Below are positions 24,593 to 37,276 of a stretch of DNA of 64,000 nt, in pieces; position 1 is the first letter of the stretch, and every line of letters starts with the position of its first letter. Both the position numbers and the translations under genes were made by a program. The stretch comes from Staphylococcus sp. IVB6240 (GTDB taxonomy: Bacteria; Bacillota; Bacilli; Staphylococcales; Staphylococcaceae), in assembly GCF_025558425.1 (NCBI RefSeq), contig NZ_CP094718.1, positions 806,001-870,000 on the forward strand, given 5' to 3'. The notes beneath the pieces are model-generated. The model saw only the letters and a list, made by a program, of their open reading frames with translations. It was not told the DNA's origin and did not search any database.

Positions 24593-25528
24593 GTGTTTCA
24601 TCATATTAGCGTTTTACTAAGAGAAACAGTCGATCAACTGAATATCAAAGAAGATGGTGTCTATATTGACTGTACACTTGGTGGCGCTGGACACTCGCAA
24701 TACCTTTTGAGTCAACTATCTGATGAAGGGCGTTTAATCGCTATTGATCAAGATACAACAGCCATAGAACATGCACAGGAAAAATTGAAAGATGATTTGC
24801 ATAAAGTCACTTTTGTGCACAGTAATTTTAGACATTTACAACAGATATTAGATGATTTAGAAATTGAAAAAGTCGATGGTATTTTATACGACTTAGGTGT
24901 TTCAAGTCCTCAATTGGATATACCAGAGAGAGGATTTAGTTATCACCATGATGCAAGACTTGATATGCGAATGGATCAAACACAAGACCTATCAGCATAT
25001 GAAGTTGTAAATGATTGGTCGTACGAAGACTTGGTTAAAATCTTTTTCCGTTATGGAGAAGAAAAGTTTTCAAAACAAATCGCCCGAAAAATTGAGGCGA
25101 GACGTGAAGCACAACCTATCACGACGACATTAGAGCTTGTTGAATGTATTAAAGAGGGGATTCCTGCTAAAGCACGACGTAAAGGCGGACATCCTGCTAA
25201 ACGTGTATTCCAAGCAATTCGTATTGCAGTAAATGACGAGCTGGCAGCATTTGAAGACAGCCTGGAACAAGCGATTGAATGTGTGAAAGTGGGTGGACGT
25301 ATTTCTGTCATTACTTTCCATTCTTTAGAAGATCGTTTATGTAAACAAATGTTCCAAGAATATGAAAAAGGTCCAGAAGTACCAAGAGGGTTGCCTGTCA
25401 TTCCTGAAGAATATACACCTAAGTTAAAACGTGTGAATCGTAAACCAATCGTCGCAACTGATTCTGACTTGTCAGATAACAATCGAGCAAGAAGTGCAAA
25501 ACTACGCGTTGCAGAAATACTAAAATAA
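24593..25528 (+). CDS. rsmH: 16S rRNA (cytosine(1402)-N(4))-methyltransferase RsmH
   Basis: 311 residues. GTG 24593 lies seven bases after GGAGG; the ATG at 24588 is out of frame. [17 protein letters not shown] is the SAM-binding loop, with [12 protein letters not shown] and [13 protein letters not shown] as family motifs. It methylates C1402 in the decoding centre of the 30S subunit. Second gene of the dcw operon. Confidence 0.97.
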   Translation: MFHHISVLLRETVDQLNIKEDGVYIDCTLGGAGHSQYLLSQLSDEGRLIAIDQDTTAIEHAQEKLKDDLHKVTFVHSNFRHLQQILDDLEIEKVDGILYDLGVSSPQLDIPERGFSYHHDARLDMRMDQTQDLSAYEVVNDWSYEDLVKIFFRYGEEKFSKQIARKIEARREAQPITTTLELVECIKEGIPAKARRKGGHPAKRVFQAIRIAVNDELAAFEDSLEQAIECVKVGGRISVITFHSLEDRLCKQMFQEYEKGPEVPRGLPVIPEEYTPKLKRVNRKPIVATDSDLSDNNRARSAKLRVAEILK

Positions 25529-25540
25529 AGGAGATTATTT

Positions 25541-25939
25541 ATGGCTGTAGAAAAAATATATGAACCGTATCACCAGCACGTAGCAGACCCGCAAAATGAA
25601 CCTAAAATATCGACTCCTGAGAAAAAAACAATAAAAAAGCAAGTAGTAGTCAAATTTACACGATTTGAAAAACTGCTATACATATCTATGATTGCATTAA
25701 TTGCTGCAATTAGTATCTTTATGTTGTCTCTTAAAATGGACGCCTATGATACAAGGGGTAAAATTGCAGATTTAGATCAAAAAATTGAACAACAATCAAG
25801 TCAAAATAGCGCATTGAAATCTGAAACGATGAAAAATGCTTCATATGAACGCATCTATAACAAAGCTCAAAAGCAAGGCATGAGTCTACAGAATGAGAAT
25901 GTAAAGGTAGTGCGTAACAATGGCGAAACGAAAAATTAA
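25541..25939 (+). CDS. ftsL: Cell division protein FtsL
   Basis: 132 residues from ATG 25541 after AAGGAG. A basic cytoplasmic N-terminus, one membrane segment (about 46-64, LLYISMIALIAAISIFMLSL) and an extracytoplasmic coiled coil with heptad pattern are seen. FtsL forms the DivIB-DivIC-FtsL complex that activates septal peptidoglycan synthesis. Its end overlaps pbp1 by 20 bases. Confidence 0.93.
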   Translation: MAVEKIYEPYHQHVADPQNEPKISTPEKKTIKKQVVVKFTRFEKLLYISMIALIAAISIFMLSLKMDAYDTRGKIADLDQKIEQQSSQNSALKSETMKNASYERIYNKAQKQGMSLQNENVKVVRNNGETKN

Positions 25940-28070
25940 AATCAAAAAGAACAAACTAGGAGCAGTCCTCCTGACAGGTGTACTCGGGCTGCTCTTTTTT
26001 TCATTGGTTTTGAGATACGGATTTATAATGATTTCCGGTCATTCCTCGGGTGAGGATTTGATTATGCGAGCCAACCAAAAATATTTAGCACAATTAGATC
26101 AATCTGCTGAACGTGGGAAAATATATGATCGTCATGGTAAAGTTCTCGCCGAAGATGTAGACCGTTTTCGTTTAGCGGCAGTTATCGATAAGCGGGCGAG
26201 TGAGGAGTCTAAAGAACCAAGGCATGTTGTCGATAAGAAGAAGACAGCAAAGCAACTTGCTAAAGTGATTGATATGTCAGAAAAAGATATTGAAAAACGA
26301 TTGAAAATGAAAAAGGCATTCCAAGTAGAATTTGGGAAAGCTGGTCAAAATTTAACTTATCATGATAAGGAAAAAATCGAAAATATGAAATTACCAGGGA
26401 TTACAATGTATCCTGAAGTGCAAAGATTCTATCCTAATGGTAAATTTGCATCTCATTTAGTGGGTATGGCACAAAAAGACCCTGATACTGGCGAATTAAA
26501 AGGGGCTCTTGGTGTTGAAAAGATCTTTGATAGTTATTTATCAGGAGAAAAAGGTCATGCTTCATATACTAAAGATATTTGGGGATACATCATTCCAAAT
26601 TCAAAAAATGAAGTAGCGCCAAAACGAGGCGACGATGTCCACCTAACAATCGATTCCAATATACAAGTGTTTGTAGAGGAAGCATTAGATAAAATGGTAG
26701 AACATTATAAACCGAAAGACTTATTTGCAATCGTGATGGATGCAAAAACAGGAGAAGTACTGGCATATAGCCAACGACCTACATTTAATCCAGAAACAGG
26801 AGAAGACTTTGGAGAAAAATGGGCGAATGATATGTATCAAAACTTGTATGAGCCTGGTTCGACATTCAAATCGTTTGGCCTTGCCGCGGCGATACAAGAA
26901 GGTAAGTTTAAACCTAAAGAAAAATATGAATCAGGATATCGAGATATTGAAGGGTCACGTATTTATGACTGGAATAAAAAAGGTTGGGGAGAAATTCCGA
27001 TGAGCCTCGGGTTTACGTATTCATCTAATACATTGATGATGAAACTCCAAGACCTTGTGGGTGCAAGTAAGATGCAGTCATGGTATGAAAAGTTTGGCTT
27101 TGGTAAGTCGACTGGCAGTTTATTTGAAAGTGAACAAAGTGGTAATATTGCATGGGAAAATGAATTAATGCAAAAAACAAGTGCATTCGGTCAATCGACG
27201 ACTGTAACGCCTGCACAAATGTTGCAAGCACAGTCAGCATTCTTTAATAAAGGGGAAATGGTGTGCCCATACTTTATTTCATCAGTTATGAATCCAGTCA
27301 CAGATGAAACCTTTGTAGAGGGTAAAAGAGAAGTGACAGGAAAACCAATAACACCAAAAACAGCCAAGAAAGTGGTAAATGAACTAGATAAAGTGGTGAA
27401 CAGTAAAGAGAGCCACGCATCACATTATCAAGTTGATGGCTATCGTGTTGGAGGTAAAACGGGAACTGCACAAGTAGCTGACCCTGAAAATGGTGGATAT
27501 GTACAAGGTCCTAACCCATACTTTGTAAGCTTTATGGGACATGCCCCGAGTAAAAATCCTCGCGTTATTGTATATGCAGGGATGAGTTTGGCTCAGAAGA
27601 ATGACCAGGAAGCTTATGAAATGGGTGTAAGTAAAGCATTTGTACCAATCATGAAAAACACATTGCAATATTTAAATGTGGGTGAAGAGGGTATTAATGA
27701 GAAAATATCCATTGAAAAAGTGCCAGATGTATCTGGGAAAACTGTTGAAAAAGCAGAACAAGCATTGGAAGATAAGTCGATGAATGCAATCATCGTTGGA
27801 CAAGGCGAAAAAATTGTAAGTCAAAGCCCGACATCAAATACAAGATTGCTTCCAAATAGTAACGTAATGTTATTAACAGATGGAGATTTAACAATGCCGG
27901 ATATGACTGGTTGGACACGAGATGACATCATTGCATTTGAATCTCTAACAGGTATAAAAGTGAAAGTGAAAGGCAGTGGCTTTGTCACTTCACAAACAGT
28001 TGGTGTGCAATCGCCAATTGATAAAAATACAAAAATAGAAGTTGAAATGTCTTCACAAGAGGAATCTTAA
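25920..28070 (+). CDS. pbp1: Penicillin-binding protein 1 (divisome transpeptidase)
   Basis: 716 residues from ATG 25920, overlapping ftsL. One N-terminal membrane anchor (about 12-36), the class B dimerisation domain, then the transpeptidase with S314-TFK, SSN at 368-370 and KTG at 513-515. Two PASTA domains end the protein (about 595-716). It is somewhat shorter than S. aureus PBP1 (about 744). It crosslinks septal peptidoglycan with FtsW. All active-site motifs are intact. Confidence 0.96.
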   Translation: MAKRKIKIKKNKLGAVLLTGVLGLLFFSLVLRYGFIMISGHSSGEDLIMRANQKYLAQLDQSAERGKIYDRHGKVLAEDVDRFRLAAVIDKRASEESKEPRHVVDKKKTAKQLAKVIDMSEKDIEKRLKMKKAFQVEFGKAGQNLTYHDKEKIENMKLPGITMYPEVQRFYPNGKFASHLVGMAQKDPDTGELKGALGVEKIFDSYLSGEKGHASYTKDIWGYIIPNSKNEVAPKRGDDVHLTIDSNIQVFVEEALDKMVEHYKPKDLFAIVMDAKTGEVLAYSQRPTFNPETGEDFGEKWANDMYQNLYEPGSTFKSFGLAAAIQEGKFKPKEKYESGYRDIEGSRIYDWNKKGWGEIPMSLGFTYSSNTLMMKLQDLVGASKMQSWYEKFGFGKSTGSLFESEQSGNIAWENELMQKTSAFGQSTTVTPAQMLQAQSAFFNKGEMVCPYFISSVMNPVTDETFVEGKREVTGKPITPKTAKKVVNELDKVVNSKESHASHYQVDGYRVGGKTGTAQVADPENGGYVQGPNPYFVSFMGHAPSKNPRVIVYAGMSLAQKNDQEAYEMGVSKAFVPIMKNTLQYLNVGEEGINEKISIEKVPDVSGKTVEKAEQALEDKSMNAIIVGQGEKIVSQSPTSNTRLLPNSNVMLLTDGDLTMPDMTGWTRDDIIAFESLTGIKVKVKGSGFVTSQTVGVQSPIDKNTKIEVEMSSQEES

Positions 28071-28404
28071 AAGAGATGTGTATTTTAGTGGTTGCCAATG
28101 AGATCGTGTTGTCTAAATAGACGTGACATCTTGTTGGTATCACTTTGTCTGTATCTTTAAAGTCTATTAATATAATCAGTCTTAAACAGAATGTCAGTGT
28201 ATTAGGAGAAAGTCTTTCGATAGCGTCAAAAATAATTTTCTGATTGACCTAACGCTCTTAAATTTTAAATACGCCTCTAACAATTTCATATTTTTAATGA
28301 TGTTTCAAAGGCAGATTTGTTCGCAACGCTGTTAAAGTTCTATGGAATTTTGTCCACTCTCTGGAAATTAGCATCAAAATATACGAATCAAAAAGGAGTT
28401 TATT
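28071..28404 (+). other. 334-bp spacer between pbp1 and mraY
   Basis: No ORF with a ribosome binding site is seen. An imperfect inverted repeat surrounds 28090-28147 and a promoter candidate TTGACC-N16-TAAATA lies at 28244-28271. It may give mraY-murD-divIB its own start of transcription. Confidence 0.35.
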
Positions 28405-29370
28405 ATGGCTATTATTAGCGCAATTATCGCATTTGTAATCACAGCAGTTTTAGTGCCGATTTTAATTCCGACATTAAAAAGAATGAAGTTTGGTCAAAGT
28501 ATTCGAGAAGAAGGACCACAGAGTCACATGAAAAAAACAGGAACACCAACTATGGGAGGGCTAACTTTCTTAATTGGTGCAATTGTAACTACAATCATCG
28601 CAAGTATCTTTGTTGATCAAGCAAGTCCGTTATTATTGTTACTTTTTGTGACGATTGGATTTGGTCTTATTGGATTTATTGATGACTACATTATTGTTGT
28701 TAAGAAAAATAACCAAGGTTTAACAAGTAAGCAAAAGTTTCTAGCACAAATTGTAATTGCAGTGATTTTCTTTATTGTTGCAAAAGGATTTAATGGTGTT
28801 GAATTCTCAACAGATATCAACTTACCATTTACTGAAGCAGCAATCCCATTATCTTATGCTTATGTACTGTTCATTGTCTTTTGGCAAGTTGGGTTTTCAA
28901 ATGCTGTGAACTTAACAGATGGCTTAGATGGTTTAGCAACAGGTTTATCAATTATTGGTTTTACAATGTATGCAATTATGAGTTTCGTGCTGGAACAACC
29001 AGCAATCGGCTTATTCTGTATCATTATGGTTGCTGCACTTGCAGGCTTCCTACCATATAACATTAACCCAGCGAAAGTGTTTATGGGTGATACAGGTAGC
29101 TTAGCGTTAGGTGGTATTTTCGCAACGATTTCAATTATGCTAAATCAGGAACTATCATTGTTATTTATTGGTCTTGTATTTGTATTAGAAACATTGTCTG
29201 TTATGATTCAAGTTACTTCTTTCAAGTTAACAGGCAAACGCGTATTTAAAATGAGTCCATTACACCATCACTTCGAACTTGAAGGATGGAGCGAATGGAA
29301 AGTCGTAACAGTATTTTGGACAGTTGGTTTAATTACAGGTCTCATCGGATTATGGATTGGAGTGAGCTAA
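28405..29370 (+). CDS. mraY: Phospho-N-acetylmuramoyl-pentapeptide-transferase MraY
   Basis: 321 residues from ATG 28405 after AAAGGAG. About ten membrane segments. The motifs MKKTGTPTMGG, GFIDDYIIV, NAVNLTDGLDGLA, VFMGDTGSLALGG and PLHHHFELEGW are all present. It makes lipid I from UDP-MurNAc-pentapeptide and undecaprenyl phosphate. murD begins immediately after the stop. Confidence 0.98.
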   Translation: MAIISAIIAFVITAVLVPILIPTLKRMKFGQSIREEGPQSHMKKTGTPTMGGLTFLIGAIVTTIIASIFVDQASPLLLLLFVTIGFGLIGFIDDYIIVVKKNNQGLTSKQKFLAQIVIAVIFFIVAKGFNGVEFSTDINLPFTEAAIPLSYAYVLFIVFWQVGFSNAVNLTDGLDGLATGLSIIGFTMYAIMSFVLEQPAIGLFCIIMVAALAGFLPYNINPAKVFMGDTGSLALGGIFATISIMLNQELSLLFIGLVFVLETLSVMIQVTSFKLTGKRVFKMSPLHHHFELEGWSEWKVVTVFWTVGLITGLIGLWIGVS

Positions 29371-30720
29371 TTGATTAACTATACAGGGTTAAAAGGCAAA
29401 AAAGTACTTGTACTTGGTATGGCGAAAAGTGGTTATGAAGTGGGTAAACTTTTACATCGTCTTGGTGCAGATGTAACAATTAATGACGGTAAAGATTTAT
29501 CCCAAGACCCACATGCAAAAGATTTGGAAGCATTAGGTATTAATGTGGTAAGTGGTTCTCATCCCCTTGCTCTATTAGACGAAAATCCTATTATTGTGAA
29601 AAACCCGGGTATTCCATACAGTGTCCCTCTATTGCAAGAAGCCCAAGCACGTGGTTTAAAAATTCTTACAGAAGTTGAATTAAGTTATTTAATTTCTGAA
29701 GCGCCGATCATTGGTATTACAGGTACAAATGGTAAAACAACCGTGACATCACTTCTTGGGGACATGTTTAACAAAAGTCGTGAGGTGGGTCATTTAGCAG
29801 GTAACATTGGCTATGTTGCTTCTAAAGTTGCTCAGGATGTGCGTGCTGATGAGTATTTGATTACGGAATTGTCATCTTTCCAACTTCTAGGTATTGAACA
29901 TTATCGTCCGCATATCGCGATTATTACGAATATCTATGAAGCACATATTGACTATCATGGATCATTGGAAGAATATCAAGATGCTAAAAGACAAATTTTT
30001 AGAAATCAAACGGGTAGCGACTATTTAATCTTTAATTATCAGCAACGTCATTTGATTAATCCAGCTGAAATTAAGTCTAAAATTTTATATTTCTCTACAG
30101 AACAACCCGTTGATGGTATCTATGTAGAAAATGATTATATTGTATACAAAGGGATTCATTTAATTCATTTAGATGATATTGTGCTACCAGGGAAGCACAA
30201 CTTAGAAAATATTTTAGCAGCTACATTGGCAGCGATTTTAGCTGGTGTATCTGTAGGTGCAATTATTCAATCATTGACAACTTTCTCAGGAATTGCACAT
30301 CGTCTCCAATACATTGGAAATAATAAAACAAATAAATATTATAACGACTCTAAAGCAACAAATACGTTAGCAACACAATTTGCATTAAAATCATTTACAC
30401 AACCAATCATTTGGTTATGTGGTGGATTGGATCGAGGAAATGGATTCGATGACCTCATTCCTTATATGAATAACGTACGTGTCATGGTTGCCTTTGGTGA
30501 GACACAAGATAAGTTTGTTAAACTAGGGGAGAGCCAAGGGAAGTTAGTAATTCGTGCAATTGATGTTGTTGATGCTGTTGAGAAAATTCAAGAAGTTATT
30601 GAACCGAATGATGTCGTTCTACTTTCACCAGCATGTGCAAGTTGGGATCAATATGATACATTTGAACAACGCGGTGAAATGTTCACTGAGGCTTTTCGCA
30701 ATCAATTGCCATCACATTAA
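29371..30720 (+). CDS. murD: UDP-N-acetylmuramoylalanine-D-glutamate ligase MurD
   Basis: 449 residues from TTG 29371, directly after the mraY stop, with GGAGTGAG inside the end of mraY. Domains: N-terminal Rossmann ([14 protein letters not shown]), central ATPase with P-loop [16 protein letters not shown], and C-terminal domain with DSKATN and [19 protein letters not shown]. It adds D-glutamate to UDP-MurNAc-alanine in the cytoplasm. Confidence 0.98.
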   Translation: MINYTGLKGKKVLVLGMAKSGYEVGKLLHRLGADVTINDGKDLSQDPHAKDLEALGINVVSGSHPLALLDENPIIVKNPGIPYSVPLLQEAQARGLKILTEVELSYLISEAPIIGITGTNGKTTVTSLLGDMFNKSREVGHLAGNIGYVASKVAQDVRADEYLITELSSFQLLGIEHYRPHIAIITNIYEAHIDYHGSLEEYQDAKRQIFRNQTGSDYLIFNYQQRHLINPAEIKSKILYFSTEQPVDGIYVENDYIVYKGIHLIHLDDIVLPGKHNLENILAATLAAILAGVSVGAIIQSLTTFSGIAHRLQYIGNNKTNKYYNDSKATNTLATQFALKSFTQPIIWLCGGLDRGNGFDDLIPYMNNVRVMVAFGETQDKFVKLGESQGKLVIRAIDVVDAVEKIQEVIEPNDVVLLSPACASWDQYDTFEQRGEMFTEAFRNQLPSH

Positions 30721-30733
30721 GGATGTGGAATGA

Positions 30734-31618
30734 ATGACTGAAAAGATTGATCAAACATTTCTTAAAGAAAAGCGGATGCGCGAATTGAAAAAGCGTCGTC
30801 GTATACAGCTTAGTATTGTATTAGGTCTTTTGCTTATAGTTGTGGCTATTCTGTTATATATGTATACACCTATCAGCATTGTAAAAAGTGTGAACGTAGA
30901 AGGGAACCATTATGTTGCAACTGATAAAATAAAAAAAGATTTAAAGATTAACAATGAGACGAGGGTCTATTCTTACGACAGTGATGAAGCAGAAAGACGT
31001 ATTGTAAAACACCCATTGATTAAACAAGTAGATATTAATAAAGGGCTTTTTAATACGTTGCAAGTGAATATTACTGAACATAAAGTTGTAGGTATCATGA
31101 CAGTGAAAGGGAATGACGTACCGGTTATTGAAAATGGGCGTATCCTTAAAAATTTTGAAGAAACCTTACCAAACGAGGCACCTTATTTAAAAGGCTTTAA
31201 AAGGACGGAAAAACAGAAGTTAGTTGAAGCGCTAGAAAAAATGGACCGTACAACTCGTACACAAATCTCAGAAATTGTCTATGAACCTAAAAAGAATCAA
31301 CCCCACCTGATTCGTCTTTATATGCGTGATGGTATTGAAGTATTGGGAAATACAAAAACAATTGCACGAAAGCTTAAATATTATCCAAGTATGTCACATG
31401 CGTTAGAAAAAGATGAATCTGGTCAATTAAAGCAATCTGGTTATATTGATTTGTCAGTTGGTGCAACGTTTATTCCATATGGCAGTGATGCAAATGGAGA
31501 TGACGAATCGGCAAGTTCACAACAAGTCGTCAATAAGACCGAGTTAGAAGATGAAGCCAAAAATGAACTTCAAAAAGCGTTAAATAAAATCAAAGAACAT
31601 GAGCAAGATGAGAATTAA
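30734..31618 (+). CDS. divIB: Cell division protein DivIB (FtsQ)
   Basis: 294 residues from ATG 30734. A basic cytoplasmic head, one membrane segment (about 26-46, SIVLGLLLIVVAILLYMYTP), a POTRA domain starting at SIVKSVNVEGNHYV, a beta domain and an acidic, disordered tail rich in E/S/Q. It scaffolds the FtsL-DivIC complex in septum synthesis. A 365-base spacer separates it from ftsA. Confidence 0.93.
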   Translation: MTEKIDQTFLKEKRMRELKKRRRIQLSIVLGLLLIVVAILLYMYTPISIVKSVNVEGNHYVATDKIKKDLKINNETRVYSYDSDEAERRIVKHPLIKQVDINKGLFNTLQVNITEHKVVGIMTVKGNDVPVIENGRILKNFEETLPNEAPYLKGFKRTEKQKLVEALEKMDRTTRTQISEIVYEPKKNQPHLIRLYMRDGIEVLGNTKTIARKLKYYPSMSHALEKDESGQLKQSGYIDLSVGATFIPYGSDANGDDESASSQQVVNKTELEDEAKNELQKALNKIKEHEQDEN

Positions 31619-31669
31619 ACGTGAATTGATTAAAACACCCATCATTTAAGATAACTCAAGTTATTTCGT

Positions 31670-31718
31670 AGCGCTTGAGACAGCATCATTAGTGAGTATT
31701 GTATGTTGTTTCGGCGCT
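31670..31718 (+). terminator. Strong hairpin between divIB and ftsA
   Basis: AGCGC plus GAGACAGCAT pairs with ATGTTGTTTC plus GCGCT over 15 positions (two G-U, small internal loop), followed by TTATTATAT. Likely a partial terminator. Confidence 0.6.
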
Positions 31719-31915
31719 TTATTATATCCGTATCTATAATACTTTTAAAAAAAGGGGATGATAGAATGAGGATAAGAGTGGTATAGAGGTTGAAATAGCG
31801 ACATCACATTATCAAATCACGATTCAATGACATTTCTCCCTAGATGAGTGGCTATGATTTTAGTATATTAAATTAGTTTAAAAAAGTTAGAATTTCAATA
31901 GGTTTATAGTTCACA

Positions 31916-31944
31916 TTAGTAGAGTGTTATTGTAAACTTATAAT
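31916..31944 (+). promoter_or_regulatory. Promoter of ftsAZ
   Basis: TTAGTA (31916-31921), 17 bases, TATAAT (31939-31944), about 40 bases before the ftsA start. The rest of the 31619-31983 spacer shows no gene. Confidence 0.55.
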
Positions 31945-31959
31945 AGTGTAAATATGTAA

Positions 31960-33378
<1,419 letters not shown>

Positions 33379-33407
33379 TTGGCTACAAAGATTAGGAGGA
33401 AAATTAA

Positions 33408-34565
33408 ATGTTAGAATTTGAACAAGGGTTTAATCATTTGGCGACACTTAAAGTTATCGGTGTCGGTGGTGGCGGTAACAACGCTGTTAACCGTATGATC
33501 GATCACGGTATGAACAATGTTGAATTTATTGCAATTAATACAGACGGCCAAGCTTTAAACTTATCTAAAGCTGAGTCAAAAATCCAAATCGGTGAAAAAT
33601 TAACACGTGGATTAGGTGCAGGTGCAAACCCAGAAATCGGTAAAAAAGCTGCAGAAGAATCACGTGAACAAATTGAAGATGCAATCCAAGGTGCAGATAT
33701 GGTATTCGTTACTGCTGGTATGGGTGGCGGTACTGGTACAGGTGCAGCACCAGTTGTAGCCAAAATTGCAAAAGAAATGGGTGCCTTAACAGTTGGTGTT
33801 GTAACACGTCCATTTAGCTTTGAAGGACGTAAACGTCAAACACAAGCAGCTGCTGGTGTTGAATCTATGAAAGCAGCAGTTGATACATTAATCGTTATTC
33901 CTAACGACCGCTTATTAGATATCGTTGATAAGTCTACACCAATGATGGAAGCATTCAAAGAAGCGGATAATGTATTACGCCAAGGTGTTCAAGGTATTTC
34001 AGACTTGATCGCTGTATCTGGTGAAGTAAACTTAGACTTTGCAGACGTTAAAACAATTATGTCTAACCAAGGTTCTGCCTTAATGGGTATCGGTGTATCT
34101 TCAGGTGAAAACCGTGCAGTAGAAGCAGCGAAAAAAGCCATTTCATCACCGTTACTTGAAACATCAATCGTTGGTGCACAAGGTGTGCTTATGAATATCA
34201 CAGGTGGAGAATCACTTTCATTATTCGAAGCACAAGAAGCGGCGGATATCGTACAAGATGCAGCTGATGAAGATGTGAACATGATTTTCGGTACTGTCAT
34301 CAACCCAGAATTACAAGATGAAATTGTGGTTACTGTTATTGCGACAGGTTTTGAAGATAAACCATCATCTCAAGCGCGTAAGCAAGGACATTCAGGTTTC
34401 GGTGCAAGCGCAACACAAACAACTTCTAAAGAGTCTAGCTTTGGTGGCGGTAGTGTAGCGGACAAAGAAGCTGATTCTTCACGTGCACATAGCACAGCTG
34501 AAGATGATATTCCAAGTTTTATCCGTAACAGAGAAGAACGACGCTCAAGAAGAACACGTCGCTAA
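33408..34565 (+). CDS. ftsZ: Cell division protein FtsZ
   Basis: 385 residues from ATG 33408 after TAGGAGG. Tubulin signature [39 protein letters not shown] and the T7 loop [11 protein letters not shown] are present. The C-terminus has a variable linker, then [12 protein letters not shown], the peptide that binds FtsA and SepF, and a basic end RRSRRTRR. It polymerises with GTP into the Z ring. Confidence 0.98.
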   Translation: MLEFEQGFNHLATLKVIGVGGGGNNAVNRMIDHGMNNVEFIAINTDGQALNLSKAESKIQIGEKLTRGLGAGANPEIGKKAAEESREQIEDAIQGADMVFVTAGMGGGTGTGAAPVVAKIAKEMGALTVGVVTRPFSFEGRKRQTQAAAGVESMKAAVDTLIVIPNDRLLDIVDKSTPMMEAFKEADNVLRQGVQGISDLIAVSGEVNLDFADVKTIMSNQGSALMGIGVSSGENRAVEAAKKAISSPLLETSIVGAQGVLMNITGGESLSLFEAQEAADIVQDAADEDVNMIFGTVINPELQDEIVVTVIATGFEDKPSSQARKQGHSGFGASATQTTSKESSFGGGSVADKEADSSRAHSTAEDDIPSFIRNREERRSRRTRR

Positions 34566-34634
34566 ACTTTGACGTCATTATAAATAAATTGGTTACTGTC
34601 TAGAGATAGTGATCATACTCAAATTTGAGTAGAA

Positions 34635-34683
34635 AAATGCTAGGGCAAATGTCATTACTTCATTGTCCTAGCATTTCGTTTTT
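34635..34683 (+). terminator. Terminator after ftsZ
   Basis: AAATGCTAGGGCAA and TTGTCCTAGCATTT form a 14-bp stem with one G-U pair, followed by CGTTTTT. Confidence 0.88.
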
Positions 34684-34743
34684 TAACGGTTGGTCAAGTT
34701 TAGCATTTGAAGATATGTCGTTGAGACGAAGGGAGTGTAAGGA

Positions 34744-35565
34744 ATGGAACAATTTTTACAACGCAAACACTATTTATCATATGAAGCCGCACTGGATCAT
34801 GGTGTAACACTTGGATTTACAACCCGACAAGGGGGTGTCAGCCCGTATCCAAACAATGCATTTAATATGGCCCGTTATATTGATGACATGCCCGAAAATG
34901 TGACGCACCATCAAAATATACTTGCTGAAGAGATTGGCATACCGCGTAATCAATGGGTCTTTCCGATTCAGATGCATGGCCATGAAGTAGTAGAAGTCAC
35001 GCGTGCAGATCGTGGTAAAAATATTGATAGATTATCGGATGATGTCCTTCATGGAATAGATGGGATGTATACGTATGATAGTGATACAGTACTAACGATG
35101 TGTTATGCGGATTGTGTTCCAATCTATTTTTATAGTCCGAAACATCATTTTATCGGATTGGCTCACGCTGGCTGGCGTGGCACGGTACAACAAATTGTAA
35201 ATGAAATGATTGGACAGTTTCCATATGATTTACACGACCTTTATGTTGTTATTGGACCAGCGACATCCAACTCATATGAAATTAATGACGACATTCTATC
35301 TAAGTTCAAAAATCTACCAATAGATGTTACACCTATGATTGACACACGTGATCTAGATAGGCATGGTATTGATTTAAAAGAAATTAATAAATATTTATGT
35401 ATTCATGGTGGTATACCAGAATCAAATATTTATGTTACAAAGCATGCCACTTCTGAAGAATTAGATCGATTTTTCTCATATCGTATTGAAAAAGGTAAAA
35501 CGGGACGTATGCTAGCCTTCATATCCCAATCAAGCGAAGGAGCGATGAATGAAGATGTCAGTTAA
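34744..35565 (+). CDS. Laccase-domain purine nucleoside phosphorylase (YlmD/YfiH family)
   Basis: 273 residues from ATG 34744. The frame [13 protein letters not shown], then [11 protein letters not shown] and [17 protein letters not shown] carries the conserved His/Cys zinc ligands of the YfiH/YlmD family. The family splits purine nucleosides with phosphate and has a polyphenol oxidase-like fold. It overlaps ylmE by 17 bases and begins the ylmD-ylmH group, which supports division. Confidence 0.93.
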   Translation: MEQFLQRKHYLSYEAALDHGVTLGFTTRQGGVSPYPNNAFNMARYIDDMPENVTHHQNILAEEIGIPRNQWVFPIQMHGHEVVEVTRADRGKNIDRLSDDVLHGIDGMYTYDSDTVLTMCYADCVPIYFYSPKHHFIGLAHAGWRGTVQQIVNEMIGQFPYDLHDLYVVIGPATSNSYEINDDILSKFKNLPIDVTPMIDTRDLDRHGIDLKEINKYLCIHGGIPESNIYVTKHATSEELDRFFSYRIEKGKTGRMLAFISQSSEGAMNEDVS

Positions 35566-36229
35566 AGAAAATTTGCAAGTAATTGAAAAAACATTAACAG
35601 AACACGTATCGAAAGCGAAAGATGCAACATTACCAAACGTGATTGCCGTTACAAAATATGTTACAATAGAGCGAGCTCAAGAGGCATATGATGCTGGACT
35701 TCGTCATTTTGGCGAGAATCGTCTTGAAGGATTTTTAGAGAAGAAAGCGGCGCTACCAAGTGATGTTACAATGCATTTTATAGGTTCGTTACAATCACGA
35801 AAAGTGAAAGATGTCATTAATGAGATCGACTATTTACATGCTTTAGATCGAAAAAGTTTAGCAAAAGAGATTAACAAACGTGCTGAACATGAAATTAAAT
35901 GCTTTGTTCAAGTCAATGTTTCTGGTGAAGAGTCTAAGCATGGTGTCAGTCTTGATGAAGTGATACCATTTATTGAGATGCTAGAGGAATATGAACACAT
36001 CCGTGTTGTTGGTTTGATGACAATGGCACCTTATACGGATGATCAAGCTTATTTGAAATCAATTTTTAAACAACTTAAACATAAACGTGATGAGATCCAA
36101 GCACGTCAATTTACACATGCACCATGTACGGAATTATCCATGGGAATGAGTAATGATTATGCTCTGGCAACAGAAGAAGGCGCAACATTTGTAAGGATCG
36201 GCACGCGTCTAGTAGGAAAAGAGGAGTGA
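35549..36229 (+). CDS. PLP homeostasis protein YlmE (YggS/PROSC family)
   Basis: 226 residues. ATG 35549 follows GAAGGAGCG; ATG 35555 is an alternative. The PLP-binding lysine lies in NVIAVTKYV, with [26 protein letters not shown] and [25 protein letters not shown] as family blocks. It binds pyridoxal phosphate and helps keep vitamin B6 and amino acid pools balanced. sepF starts 4 bases after. Confidence 0.95.
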   Translation: MKMSVKENLQVIEKTLTEHVSKAKDATLPNVIAVTKYVTIERAQEAYDAGLRHFGENRLEGFLEKKAALPSDVTMHFIGSLQSRKVKDVINEIDYLHALDRKSLAKEINKRAEHEIKCFVQVNVSGEESKHGVSLDEVIPFIEMLEEYEHIRVVGLMTMAPYTDDQAYLKSIFKQLKHKRDEIQARQFTHAPCTELSMGMSNDYALATEEGATFVRIGTRLVGKEE

Positions 36230-36233
36230 ACTC

Positions 36234-36800
36234 ATGGCAATTAAAGATTTGTTCAACAATTTTTTTACAATTGAAGAAGAAGAGGAAACGTTTGTAGAGG
36301 AGCAAGAAACACGTAGACAGCCACAAGCGGAGTCGGAGCCAGCACGTACTACAAAACAAGCTACCGAACGTCCTCGTGCGATTCAATCAGTTCCTAAAAA
36401 ACAACCGACACGTATTAAACCACCAAAGAATGAAAGATTGCATCAAGTGCCTCAACAATCGAACAATCAAGGGCAAGGGAATGTGGTAAGTATGAATCAA
36501 ACTCAAGAAGTTGAACAACAAAGAAGTTCAAAAATGTGCTTATTTGAACCACGTGTATTTTCAGATACACAAGATATTGCAGATGAGCTCAAAAATCGTC
36601 GTGCAACTTTAGTTAACTTACAGCGTATTGATCAAGTATCTGCCAAACGTATCATTGATTTCTTAAGTGGGACAGTCTATGCGATTGGTGGGGATATTCA
36701 ACGTGTAGGTGCGGATATTTTCTTATGTACACCTGACAATGTAGAAGTTGCTGGAAGTATTACGGATCATATCGAATCTATGGAGACGCAATACGAATAA
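36234..36800 (+). CDS. sepF: Cell division protein SepF
   Basis: 188 residues from ATG 36234 after AGAGGAG. An amphipathic N-terminal helix ([15 protein letters not shown]) binds the membrane, a charged Q/P-rich linker follows, and the C-terminal domain with [26 protein letters not shown] and [17 protein letters not shown] binds FtsZ. It bundles FtsZ and anchors it next to FtsA. Confidence 0.96.
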   Translation: MAIKDLFNNFFTIEEEEETFVEEQETRRQPQAESEPARTTKQATERPRAIQSVPKKQPTRIKPPKNERLHQVPQQSNNQGQGNVVSMNQTQEVEQQRSSKMCLFEPRVFSDTQDIADELKNRRATLVNLQRIDQVSAKRIIDFLSGTVYAIGGDIQRVGADIFLCTPDNVEVAGSITDHIESMETQYE

Positions 36801-36810
36801 GGAGATAAAC

Positions 36811-37101
36811 ATGAGTTTAGAATTATTAACAACCATTGTACAATTTATATTATTTATCGTACGCATCTATTCAATCGGCATGATTATCTATATTTTTATG
36901 TCGTGGTTACCTGGTGCGAGAGAGAGCATAGTTGGACAATATATGGCAAAAATTTATGAACCATATTTAGAGATATTTAGACGTTTTATCCCGCCACTTG
37001 GTATGATTGATTTGTCACCAATTGTAGCGTTTATTGTCTTGAATTTATTTTCACAGGGAATCGTTGCGATATATCAATTTATTATTAATCAGTTTTACTA
37101 A
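36811..37101 (+). CDS. YggT family membrane protein
   Basis: 96 residues from ATG 36811 after AAGGAGAT; the frame is open further upstream but inside sepF. Two membrane segments (about 6-30 and 66-88) flank a loop with SWLPGARES and YEPYLEIFRRFIPPLGMIDLSPIVA, the YggT signature. Members sit in division clusters and affect osmotic tolerance; the biochemical role is not known. Confidence 0.92.
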   Translation: MSLELLTTIVQFILFIVRIYSIGMIIYIFMSWLPGARESIVGQYMAKIYEPYLEIFRRFIPPLGMIDLSPIVAFIVLNLFSQGIVAIYQFIINQFY

Positions 37102-37204
37102 AATAAAAACTATCGACGAAATGAGATGAAGCTAATGCGTCATCATTTTCGAAGCCCGCTGTTTTTGGGTGACAAGGTTGTATGGATAGTTGCTTAAATT
37201 TAGG

Positions 37205-37242
37205 TCCCGTCTTAAGGCAGTGTGTCTTATTACGGGATTTTT
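37205..37242 (+). terminator. Terminator-like hairpin before ylmH
   Basis: TCCCGT and ACGGGA pair around a longer loop with an inner AAG/CTT, followed by TTTTT. It lies 35 bases before the ylmH start. Confidence 0.65.
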
Positions 37243-37276
37243 CGCATTACATGTTATATGAGAGGGAGTGTCTTAA

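Noticed and set aside
25051..25482. 143-codon minus-strand ORF inside rsmH
   Set aside because: Shadow of a conserved gene; no ribosome binding site or similarity.
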